Under the pieces are notes generated by a model. That model did not search any database. It had not been told where the DNA came from and was given only the letters and a program-made list of their open reading frames with translations. DNA of 7,602 nucleotides from Bacteroidales bacterium (GTDB taxonomy: Bacteria > Bacteroidota > Bacteroidia > Bacteroidales > VadinHA17): contig PMIG01000166.1 in NCBI GenBank assembly GCA_003157055.1, positions 1 to 7,602 of the forward strand, written 5' to 3'. The translations under genes and the position numbers were made by a program. Positions 1 to 5,039 of the stretch are shown one piece after another (position 1 is the first letter of the stretch; every line of letters begins with the position of its first letter).

Positions 1-65
1 TAACCCCCGGTGAAACCGGGGGTGGAGACTACCCTTAGAGGTCAAGCTCTGAAGGAGCTTAATAT
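1..65 (+). repeat. Left two-hairpin module of the transposase unit
   Basis: The module has two palindromes. Hairpin A has arms at 3-11 and 15-23 (ACCCCCGGT / ACCGGGGGT) around the loop GAA. Hairpin B has arms at 44-49 and 55-60 (AAGCTC / GAGCTT) around TGAAG. A 20-base stretch separates the two stems. Bases 1-23 match the reverse complement of 630-652 with one difference, and 41-65 match the reverse complement of 587-611 with three differences, two of which preserve a base pair. Hairpin B ends 8 bases past the transposase stop codon, so it lies in the 3' end of that transcript. Confidence 0.85.
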
Positions 66-68
66 CAG

Positions 69-515
69 TTATGGGAAGAACCTCTCATCTATCTTAATTC
101 CTGATTCTAACAGGAGATTTCTGTATTCTTCCTCAAAAGTCTTTTTCCTGTGATGCTCCTGTTGATTCTTTATATAATCGATAAGTCTTCCCATATCCAT
201 ATAAGAGCAAGTAAAAGAACCATAGCCATCAGCCCAGCCTTTAAATATAGGAAAGTAGCCACTCCTTTTCATCCATACTGAAGATGATACCTTAATTTCT
301 CTCACAAAATCAGCAAGTGCCAAAGATGGATGCAGATCAGTAAGTATATGCAGGTGATTTTCCATACCATTAATACGGTATACGTAACTGTTTTTATTCT
401 TAATTATACCTGTAATGTAGGCATATAGCTGGTCGGTATGATCCTGCTTTATAGTTGGTATACTATCCTTTGTTCTGAAAACAAGGTGAAACAGAAGTTG
501 ACGATAACTTGACAT
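69..515 (-). CDS. tnpA: IS200/IS605-type Y1 transposase (REP-associated tyrosine transposase-like)
   Basis: This is a 148-residue single-domain HUH endonuclease of the Y1 transposase family. Such enzymes nick single-stranded DNA next to a hairpin and form a phosphotyrosine link. The metal-binding HUH motif is visible as H54-L55-H56 in the context MENHLHIL. The catalytic tyrosine is most likely Y114 in IDYIKNQQEHH, with Q118 four residues later as in the IS608 type (YxxxQ). The C-terminal stretch ITFEEEY-like (TFEEEYRNLLLESGIKIDERFF) is typical of Bacteroidetes members. Length and motifs indicate an intact, possibly active protein. The start at 515 is preceded by an A/T-rich leader without a Shine-Dalgarno sequence. 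No tnpB partner is present. It could be a domesticated RAYT that moves or maintains the surrounding palindromes; the sequence cannot separate that role from self-transposition. Confidence 0.93.
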   Translation of the reverse strand: MSSYRQLLFHLVFRTKDSIPTIKQDHTDQLYAYITGIIKNKNSYVYRINGMENHLHILTDLHPSLALADFVREIKVSSSVWMKRSGYFPIFKGWADGYGSFTCSYMDMGRLIDYIKNQQEHHRKKTFEEEYRNLLLESGIKIDERFFP

Positions 516-586
516 GATTTTATTTATTTAGTTAGCACTATAGCGAGAAAAATCTAAGTTACAAATACTTCAACTTATACCCAACA

Positions 587-652
587 ATATTAAGCCCTTT
601 CAGGGCTTGACATCATTAGTTAGCAATCTACCCCCGGTTTCGCCGGGGGTTA
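587..652 (-). repeat. Right two-hairpin module, inverted relative to the left one
   Basis: Hairpin B' has arms at 592-598 and 602-608 (AAGCCCT / AGGGCTT) around TTC. Hairpin A' has arms at 630-637 and 643-650 (ACCCCCGG / CCGGGGGT) around TTTCG. Read on the minus strand, the order A then B, the spacer length (18 against 17 bases between the conserved cores) and the GAA-containing loops all match the left module. The module lies 72 bases upstream of the transposase start codon. Confidence 0.85.
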
Positions 653-662
653 TTCATGTACC

Positions 663-676
663 GCCACATTCGTGGC
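663..676. repeat. Small palindrome between the transposase unit and the larger REP-like hairpin
   Basis: Five-base arms GCCAC (663-667) and GTGGC (672-676) surround ATTC, which reads GAAT on the other strand. The stem is short, but it sits in a row of palindromes and shares the GAA loop core with them, so it probably belongs to the same REP-like cluster. Confidence 0.5.
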
Positions 677-680
677 TGAA

Positions 681-710
681 ACTAACCCCGGGCTGAAGCC
701 CGGGGTTAGT
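681..710. repeat. REP-like perfect palindrome, 14-bp arms
   Basis: The arms at 681-694 and 697-710 are perfect reverse complements (ACTAACCCCGGGCT / AGCCCGGGGTTAGT) with GA between them, so the physical loop would be TGAA. This is the strongest hairpin in the window. It lies 28 bases outside the right module of the transposase unit and 28 bases before the -33 element of the Nudix promoter. No T-run follows it, so a classical terminator role is unlikely. A REP-like repeat mobilised by a RAYT is the better reading. Confidence 0.8.
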
Positions 711-738
711 GTTTTCCGGATATACGACTCCTTCTCTA

Positions 739-768
739 TTGCACGACCATATAACCTTTTTATCTTTG
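739..768 (+). promoter_or_regulatory. Bacteroidetes-type sigma-A promoter for the Nudix gene
   Basis: A -7 element TATCTTTG at 761-768 matches the Bacteroidetes consensus TAnnTTTG exactly. A TTG -33 element lies at 739-741, 19 bases upstream, within the usual spacing. Transcription would start near 774-776, leaving a leader of under 20 bases before the ATG at 792. Confidence 0.7.
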
Positions 769-791
769 TCTGATTACAAATTCACTAACCT

Positions 792-1307
792 ATGTCCCTC
801 CCCGAGGAGCTCTTCCCCGTAGTCGATGACGATGGAAATGAAATATCCCTTGCTCCCCGCAGCGTCTGCCACGACGGAAAGAGCATGCTGCTCCATCCTG
901 TCGTTCACCTTCATCTTCTGAACCCAAACGGCGATCTTTTCCTTCAGAAGAGGGCAATGACAAAAGACCTCCTCCCCGGCATGTGGGATACTTCGGTCGG
1001 AGGGCATATGAGCTCCGGTGAAACCGCTGAGGAAGCTCTGAGAAGGGAGGCAGAAGAGGAGCTCGGGCTGAAGGATTTAACATTTCATCTTAATAAAAAA
1101 TATAAATGGCAGTCGCCCAGGGAGAGAGAGCTGGTCTATTCGTTCACCGGTAGCTGCAACGATATTCCGGTCACAAACCCTGATGAGATCGACGAGGGAA
1201 GATTCTGGGAGATGGAGGAAATAAAAGAGAGCCTTGGAAAAAACATTTTTACTCCTAACTTTGAATTTGAGTTCAATATGTTATATATCACTCATTCTGA
1301 CATATAA
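792..1307 (+). CDS. Nudix hydrolase, IPP-isomerase/YfcD-like subfamily
   Basis: This 171-residue protein has a perfect Nudix box (GX5EX7REUXEEXGU). Its residues are G71, E77, R85-E86, E89-E90, G92 and L93; the glutamates bind the catalytic Mg2+. The preceding stretch HPVVHLHLLNPNGDLFLQKR and TKDLLPGMWD resembles the YfcD and isopentenyl-diphosphate isomerase branch of the superfamily. Members of the group hydrolyse nucleoside-diphosphate-linked compounds or, in true isomerases, interconvert IPP and DMAPP. No signal peptide is visible, so it is cytoplasmic. The true substrate cannot be read from the sequence. The start at 792 agrees with the close upstream promoter. The gene ends in tandem stops (TAA TAA), 56 bases before the cytochrome cluster. 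Confidence 0.92.
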   Translation: MSLPEELFPVVDDDGNEISLAPRSVCHDGKSMLLHPVVHLHLLNPNGDLFLQKRAMTKDLLPGMWDTSVGGHMSSGETAEEALRREAEEELGLKDLTFHLNKKYKWQSPRERELVYSFTGSCNDIPVTNPDEIDEGRFWEMEEIKESLGKNIFTPNFEFEFNMLYITHSDI

Positions 1308-1325
1308 TAAAGAAAAGGTTTGACG

Positions 1326-1333
1326 TATCTTTA
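1326..1333 (+). promoter_or_regulatory. Weak candidate -7 element for the five-gene envelope cluster
   Basis: TATCTTTA differs from TAnnTTTG only at the last base and sits 31 bases before the start codon of the first cytochrome gene. No TTG is visible 19 to 22 bases upstream. The cluster may therefore rely on an activator, on an alternative sigma factor, or partly on read-through from the Nudix gene. Confidence 0.3.
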
Positions 1334-1363
1334 CATTATAGTGAGAGTGTAAAACTGAATATT

Positions 1364-2332
1364 ATGAAATCTGGCAAGTTACATTTCCCTCCATGGCTGA
1401 TCGTTTTTGCCCTTTTAACAGCCTGGATAATATCATGCACACATACGGCCAATATTGACAATATCCCGGTGGTGTGCTTCGAAAAAGATGTGCTCCCTGT
1501 CTTTCAGAACAACTGCGCTATTCCCGGATGTCATGACGGAACCCGTTCGGGCAGGGCTTTCAATACTTACACAAGTATCCGCCGCGAAGTGACCCCCGGA
1601 AAACCTTACTCAAGCCAGTTATATCAGGCTATTATTGGCAGCGGTGGAAACAGAATGCCTCCTTCCGCTCCTCTTTCGATTGAGAACAGGACTATAATCA
1701 GTGTCTGGATCGGGCAGGGGGCCAACCTTACTACCTGCAATGACACTACAACGACAGGTGGAGGTGGAGGTACGGTCGGAACACTCAGGGCCTGTTATAC
1801 ACGGGACATTCAGCCGGTTCTTTCTTCGCATTGCGCCATGACAGGCTGCCACGATATTTCAACTCATACAGACTATGTGTTTTATTCCTATTCTTCAACA
1901 ATGGGAGCAGTGAGCCCGGGAAATCCTTCCGGCAGCAAGCTGTACCAGTCGTTATTAGCCTCTGGCGAAGACAAAATGCCGCCGTTATCAAAGCCGCAGC
2001 TAACCACTGCCCAGATCGACTCAATACGGAATTGGATAAGCTACGGGGCTCTCGACCAGACATGTGCAATTTCCTGCGATACTATAAACCCTGTGACTTT
2101 TTCTGGTACAATATGGCCAATTATGCAATCCAGCTGCACGGGATGCCACGGTGGCGCAGGAGGTATTACATTTACAGGTTACACAGATGTTTCAGCACTG
2201 GCCGCCAGCGGAACTCTGATGAATGCCATTACCGGAAATGGCGTGTCAAGAATGCCTCCGGGAGGACCATTTACAACATGCCAGATAAGGCAGTTTCAGA
2301 TATGGGTTACTAACGGCCATCTAAACAATTAG
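1364..2332 (+). CDS. Tri-heme c-type cytochrome lipoprotein
   Basis: This 322-residue exported protein has a hydrophobic segment (about 11-24) ending in the lipobox I-I-S-C25, so C25 is the probable lipidated residue. Three similar domains follow. Domain 1 has C51-AIPG-C56-H57 and M98 in RMPP. Domain 2 has C157-AMTG-C162-H163 and M205 in KMPP. Domain 3 has the standard C258-TG-C261-H262 and M297 in RMPP. His-Met heme coordination is the likely state, by analogy with class I cytochromes c. Extra cysteines flank each domain (C38/C125, C144/C234, C238/C306). A glycine/threonine-rich linker (about 127-140) separates domains 1 and 2. The role is inferred to be electron transfer at the periplasmic or outer face of an envelope membrane. 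CX4CH is an unusual heme site, so heme loading of domains 1 and 2 is unproven. It is the first gene of a tight five-gene cluster. Confidence 0.85.
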   Translation: MKSGKLHFPPWLIVFALLTAWIISCTHTANIDNIPVVCFEKDVLPVFQNNCAIPGCHDGTRSGRAFNTYTSIRREVTPGKPYSSQLYQAIIGSGGNRMPPSAPLSIENRTIISVWIGQGANLTTCNDTTTTGGGGGTVGTLRACYTRDIQPVLSSHCAMTGCHDISTHTDYVFYSYSSTMGAVSPGNPSGSKLYQSLLASGEDKMPPLSKPQLTTAQIDSIRNWISYGALDQTCAISCDTINPVTFSGTIWPIMQSSCTGCHGGAGGITFTGYTDVSALAASGTLMNAITGNGVSRMPPGGPFTTCQIRQFQIWVTNGHLNN

Positions 2333-2344
2333 CACCGGAACATT

Positions 2345-2725
2345 ATGAAACGATTATTAAAATACATTTTGTTTGCAGCTATAATTGCTGCCGGAGTTTG
2401 TTCGTGCTATTACGATAGCGAGGAGGGCCTTTATCCTTCAATCAGCTCAACCTGCGATACTACCAATGTAACTTACAGCGGAAAGGTTGTTCCCATCTTT
2501 GCAAACAACTGCCTCTCTTGCCATTCTAATGCAAGGGCTGCTTCGTCGGGGGGCAGTGTCGCACTCGAAAACTTTGCTGATGTCAGCGCACAGGCTGCTT
2601 CAATTTCAGCAGCAATAAATCAGACCGGCCCTCTCTCCCCGATGCCGAAGAACGGAAGCAAGCTGAAAGCATGCCTCATCACCACATTCGATATATGGGT
2701 CAGGAACGGCAAGCCTAATAACTGA
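2345..2725 (+). CDS. Mono-heme c-type cytochrome lipoprotein
   Basis: This 126-residue protein has a signal peptide whose best lipobox is V-C-S-C21; the mature N-terminus CYYDSEEGLYP is a pattern seen in Bacteroidetes lipoproteins. One heme site C56-LS-C59-H60 is followed by a probable axial Met, M100 in SPMPK. The domain closely parallels domain 3 of the preceding protein: both share a Cys-Asp-Thr start about 19 residues before the heme cysteine, a Cys shortly before the end (C110), and the ending IWVxNGxxNN. The two genes therefore look like paralogues. The gene follows its neighbour by 12 bases and precedes the DUF5777 gene by 16, consistent with one transcript. It probably transfers electrons together with the tri-heme protein; the partner and direction are unknown. 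Confidence 0.87.
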   Translation: MKRLLKYILFAAIIAAGVCSCYYDSEEGLYPSISSTCDTTNVTYSGKVVPIFANNCLSCHSNARAASSGGSVALENFADVSAQAASISAAINQTGPLSPMPKNGSKLKACLITTFDIWVRNGKPNN

Positions 2726-2741
2726 TTAAACCGGAAAGATT

Positions 2742-3623
2742 ATGAAACGACTCTCCATATTTTTACTTTTCCTGGTGCTTGCAGCTTCCTTGTCTGCGCA
2801 GGACGACCTGATGAACATGCTCAAAGACAGCACCGCAAAGGAAATTAACTATGCAACGGCAACATTCAAATCAACAAGGGTGATCAACGGTCATTCGGTA
2901 CAAATGATGGCTCCGGGACAGCTTGATGTGAGGATTTCCCACCGCTTCGGATTGGTCAACTCAGGGGCCTATGAGTTTTTCGGTCTCGACCAGTCAAATA
3001 TGCATTTCAGCCTCGAATACGGGATAACGAAATGGCTTATGGTGGGAATTGGCCGCGGTTCCTACGAAAAGACCTTTGACGGCTTTGCAAAATATTCAAT
3101 ACTCAGGCAGTCGACGGGAGCCCGTAACATGCCTGTATCCGTTTCGGCACTTTCATCCATTGCCGCCACATCGCTTAAATGGACCGATCCCACAAGAACA
3201 AACTATTTCTCATCACGTCTTTCATATGTAGGCCAGGTGATGATCGCACGCAAGTTCAGCCCGTCATTTTCGTTGCAGCTCACACCCACCATGGTGCACC
3301 GTAATCTCGTTCCAACTGAGCTCGACCCGAACGATATCTACGCTGTCGGGGCAGGCGGAAGAATGAAGCTCACGAGAAGGATAAGCCTGAATGCCGAATA
3401 TTTTTATATGATCAATTCAAAGAAATATATGAGCGAAACGATATATGATCCATTCTCGGTGGGATTCGATATCGAAACCGGCGGACACGTCTTTACTCTT
3501 CTCTTCACAAACTCGCTGCAGATGATCGAAAAGGGATTTGTGGGAGAGACAACAGGGAACTGGCTCAAGGGTGATATTCATTTCGGTTTCAACATTTCGA
3601 GGGTTTTTACGTTAAAGAAATAA
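2742..3623 (+). CDS. DUF5777-family predicted outer-membrane beta-barrel protein
   Basis: This 293-residue protein has a cleavable signal peptide (about 1-19, ending SLSA before Q20). The conserved segments FKSTRVINGHSVQ (42-54), LDVRISHRFG (61-70), YEFFGLDQSN (77-86) and VGIGRGSYEKTFDGFAKYSILRQ (101-123) match what I recall of the DUF5777 family, which is annotated as a beta-barrel family of Bacteroidetes with no assigned function. The remainder alternates short amphipathic strands with glycine- and asparagine-rich turns and ends in FNISRVFTLKK, compatible with a barrel. It sits between heme lipoproteins and a YceI protein. By analogy with porin-cytochrome conduits, it could be the outer-membrane partner of the cytochromes. 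That link is inference from gene order only. Confidence 0.85.
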   Translation: MKRLSIFLLFLVLAASLSAQDDLMNMLKDSTAKEINYATATFKSTRVINGHSVQMMAPGQLDVRISHRFGLVNSGAYEFFGLDQSNMHFSLEYGITKWLMVGIGRGSYEKTFDGFAKYSILRQSTGARNMPVSVSALSSIAATSLKWTDPTRTNYFSSRLSYVGQVMIARKFSPSFSLQLTPTMVHRNLVPTELDPNDIYAVGAGGRMKLTRRISLNAEYFYMINSKKYMSETIYDPFSVGFDIETGGHVFTLLFTNSLQMIEKGFVGETTGNWLKGDIHFGFNISRVFTLKK

Positions 3624-3633
3624 AAAGATAATT

Positions 3634-4188
3634 ATGAAACGCATCGTTATTCTATTCGCAACCTCGTTTCTGTTTCTTGCAGCAAACGGCCAGAAATTTA
3701 TGACAAAAAACGGTTACATCGGATTCTTCTCCCATACTCCCATGGAGGATATCAAAGGTGATAACAACCAGGTGGCAGCTGTGCTGGATATCCCGACAGG
3801 CGAAATGGTATTCCAGGTTCTTATCAAATCGTTCCACTTCGAAAAGGCGCTCATGGAAGAGCACTTTAATGAGAATTACATGGAGTCTGATAAATTTCCT
3901 AAATCTACATTCCGCGGCAAGATCACCAATCTCTCATCGGTCGATTTCAGCAAGCCCGGGAAATATGATGTCACTGTTGAAGGAGACCTTAACATGCATG
4001 ATGTAACAAATAAAATATCAGTTAAAGGAACAATCGAAGTGGTGCAGGGAGGACTGAATGCATCCTCAAAATTCAACATTGTGCCGGAAGATTATAAGAT
4101 AGCCATCCCGGGTGTCGTAAGAGACAATATAGCTAAGAACCTTGAGGTTACAGTTACTATAAAGTGTGCTCCGGTAGAATCAAAATAA
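3634..4188 (+). CDS. YceI-family periplasmic lipocalin-like protein
   Basis: This 184-residue protein has a signal peptide (about 1-19, ANG before Q20) followed by a single YceI domain (about 22-178). Family marks include the GYIGFFSHTPMEDIKG start, the HFNENYMESDKFPKSTFRGKI segment (77-96) and GDLNMHDVTNKISVKGTI (117-133). YceI domains fold as a lipocalin-like barrel, and structurally studied members bind long isoprenoid or amphipathic ligands such as polyprenyl chains. The protein should be periplasmic. It starts 10 bases after the DUF5777 gene, with the same ATTATGAAACG start context as its two predecessors. Its ligand is unknown. A quinone-type ligand would fit a redox cluster, but nothing in the sequence proves it. 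Confidence 0.93.
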   Translation: MKRIVILFATSFLFLAANGQKFMTKNGYIGFFSHTPMEDIKGDNNQVAAVLDIPTGEMVFQVLIKSFHFEKALMEEHFNENYMESDKFPKSTFRGKITNLSSVDFSKPGKYDVTVEGDLNMHDVTNKISVKGTIEVVQGGLNASSKFNIVPEDYKIAIPGVVRDNIAKNLEVTVTIKCAPVESK

Positions 4189-4196
4189 CAACAGCT

Positions 4197-4616
4197 ATGA
4201 AAACATACATTAAGATACTTCTCGGAGTTGTCCTCTTCATTGCACTGGCAGGTATAGTGGTAGGCATTCATTTCTTCAGGATGCCCCATAAAGACCTTGG
4301 CAAGGCTAAGCCCGATTTTATCATTACTGCTGTTGACCTGCAAAAGGCATTTGAGGATAACGAGAATGCGGCAACTGCTAAATATGTAAAGAAAATTCTC
4401 GAGATTGAAGGTGAAGTGGAATCGGTGAAAACAGGAGAAGCCAATGTGCTTAATGTTAGTATTAAAAGCGGCAGCGATCTGTCGTCGGTGATCTGTACCT
4501 TCGTGCCGGCAACTGACCCGGCAAAATTCACTTCCGGAAGCAGGGTGACGGTCAGGGGCGAGTGTTCAGGGTTTCTGATGGATGTGCTCATGAATAATTG
4601 TGTACTGGTAAAATAG
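4197..4616 (+). CDS. Membrane-anchored OB-fold protein, tRNA_anti-like family
   Basis: This 139-residue protein has one N-terminal membrane segment (about 5-27) and a small soluble domain. The pattern LQKAFEDNENAATAKYVKKILEIEGEVESV (48-77), and the ending VTVRGECSGFLMDVLMNNCVLVK with C123 and C135, fit the tRNA_anti-like OB-fold family (PF12869), which is common in Bacteroidetes exported proteins. Despite the family name, nothing suggests tRNA binding outside the cytoplasm. I chose the ATG at 4197, 8 bases after the YceI stop, because it begins directly with the membrane segment; an in-frame ATG at 4164 would overlap the YceI gene and add an implausible polar extension. It is the last gene of the cluster. 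Function unknown. Confidence 0.8.
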   Translation: MKTYIKILLGVVLFIALAGIVVGIHFFRMPHKDLGKAKPDFIITAVDLQKAFEDNENAATAKYVKKILEIEGEVESVKTGEANVLNVSIKSGSDLSSVICTFVPATDPAKFTSGSRVTVRGECSGFLMDVLMNNCVLVK

Positions 4617-4651
4617 TATTCAGGGACAATCTGGAACTGATATTTGTAAAA

Positions 4652-4680
4652 GCTCCCCTCCGGGGAGGGGAAGGGGTGGG
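4652..4680 (+). repeat. G-rich intergenic repeat with hairpin and G-quadruplex motif
   Basis: A 6-bp hairpin (CTCCCC 4653-4658, loop TCC, GGGGAG 4662-4667) is followed by a G-rich tail. Bases 4662-4680 hold four G runs of 4, 4, 4 and 3, separated by A, AA and T. The repeat resembles the two units at 5763-5797 and 5810-5843. It lies between the envelope cluster and the DUF2007-like gene and could slow or end transcription of the cluster. No T-run follows the hairpin itself. Confidence 0.7.
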
Positions 4681-4712
4681 TTTAAATGTTTTGATTTATA
4701 ATATTTCTATAT

Positions 4713-4955
4713 ATGAAGACTACCGTCCGGATACTCGTTCTTAAGAATGAGATCGAGGCATCCCTCCTTGATGAGATCCTGAATGAAAGAGGTATTCCCC
4801 ATATTCTCCGCTCATTGCATGACTCGGCCTACGATGGCATGTGGCAGTCAGAGTCTTGCTGGGGTTTCCTCGATGCCGATGAGGAAAACAAGGAAGAGAT
4901 CCTTAAGATATATGATGAAATGTCGCGGCCCGAGAACATAATTGATCCGCTTTAA
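4713..4955 (+). CDS. Small DUF2007-like protein
   Basis: This 80-residue cytoplasmic protein has no signal peptide or membrane segment. The arrangement VRILVLKNEIEASLLDEILNERGIPHILR (5-33), the central DSAYDGMWQ (37-45) and WGFLDADEENKEEILKIYDEM (50-70) match the DUF2007 family (PF09413), described as putative signal-transducing proteins with a ferredoxin-like beta-alpha-beta pattern. No catalytic residues are apparent and the biochemical role of the family is not established. The ATG at 4713 has an A/T-rich leader and no Shine-Dalgarno sequence. It lies 97 bases after the envelope cluster, with a G-rich repeat between them, so it is probably a separate unit or a read-through product. Confidence 0.65.
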   Translation: MKTTVRILVLKNEIEASLLDEILNERGIPHILRSLHDSAYDGMWQSESCWGFLDADEENKEEILKIYDEMSRPENIIDPL

Positions 4956-4974
4956 GCAAAATAACCTATATTTG
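4942..4974 (+). promoter_or_regulatory. Bacteroidetes-type promoter for the PAP2-like gene
   Basis: TATATTTG at 4967-4974 matches the -7 consensus TAnnTTTG exactly. A TTG at 4942-4944 may serve as the -33 element, although the 22-base gap is slightly long. The start site would fall near 4980-4982, giving a leader of about 60 bases. The -33 element overlaps the last codons of the DUF2007-like gene. Confidence 0.55.
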
Positions 4975-4977
4975 ACC

Positions 4978-4996
4978 GGTTATTGCAGCAATACCC
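4978..4996. promoter_or_regulatory. Palindrome at the predicted transcription start, possible operator
   Basis: TATTGC (4981-4986) and GCAATA (4988-4993) are perfect reverse complements around a single central A. GG and CC extend the symmetry beyond one mismatch to 4978-4996. A one-base centre cannot form a good hairpin, so a dimeric protein-binding site is the more natural reading. It begins a few bases after the -7 element, where a repressor would block initiation. No regulator gene is in view. Confidence 0.4.
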
Positions 4997-5039
4997 ATCT
5001 TCAGTGCGTCTTTGAAGATAAAACCAAAGGAAAGGCAAT

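Larger units (their letters stand above)
1..652 (-). mobile_element. Single-gene Y1-transposase unit bounded by inverted two-hairpin modules (IS200/REP-associated type)
   Basis: One complete Y1 transposase gene lies between two inverted copies of the same two-hairpin module (1-65 and 587-652). There is no tnpB-like accessory gene. Classical IS200/IS605 elements carry subterminal hairpins but no terminal inverted repeats, while REP-associated tyrosine transposases (RAYTs) are typically flanked by pairs of short palindromes in inverted orientation. The layout here fits the second description better. The left limit is uncertain because the module begins at base 1 of the window. No target duplication is visible or expected for this class. 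The boundary assignment is inference from the repeats. Confidence 0.65.

Noticed and set aside
1..710. Several similar palindromes close together, as in a CRISPR array
   Set aside because: The repeats differ in sequence and orientation, spacers are irregular, and one pair brackets a transposase gene. No array of direct repeats exists.
681..710. Perfect 14-bp-arm hairpin as an intrinsic terminator
   Set aside because: No T-run follows on either strand, and no gene ends close by on the plus strand. The REP-like reading fits better.
774..1083. Minus-strand open frames over the Nudix gene
   Set aside because: Both lack recognisable motifs and lie opposite a frame with a perfect Nudix box and a matching promoter.
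1320..1342. TTGACG and TATAGT as an E. coli-like sigma-70 promoter before the cytochrome cluster
   Set aside because: The gap is only 11 bases, too short for sigma-70, and the host appears to use Bacteroidetes-type promoters.
1831..2313. 160-codon plus-strand open frame overlapping the tri-heme cytochrome gene
   Set aside because: It has no signal or recognisable motif and an unnatural composition rich in Arg, Cys and His. The overlapping frame has clear heme motifs, a lipobox and paralogous domains.
4164..4196. Upstream in-frame ATG for the OB-fold gene
   Set aside because: It would overlap the YceI gene by 25 bases and place a polar stretch before the membrane segment. The ATG at 4197 fits the spacing of the cluster.
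4268..4591. 107-codon minus-strand open frame opposite the OB-fold gene
   Set aside because: It is Ser/Thr/Leu-rich without motifs, and lies antisense to a gene that fits the cluster by spacing and family pattern.
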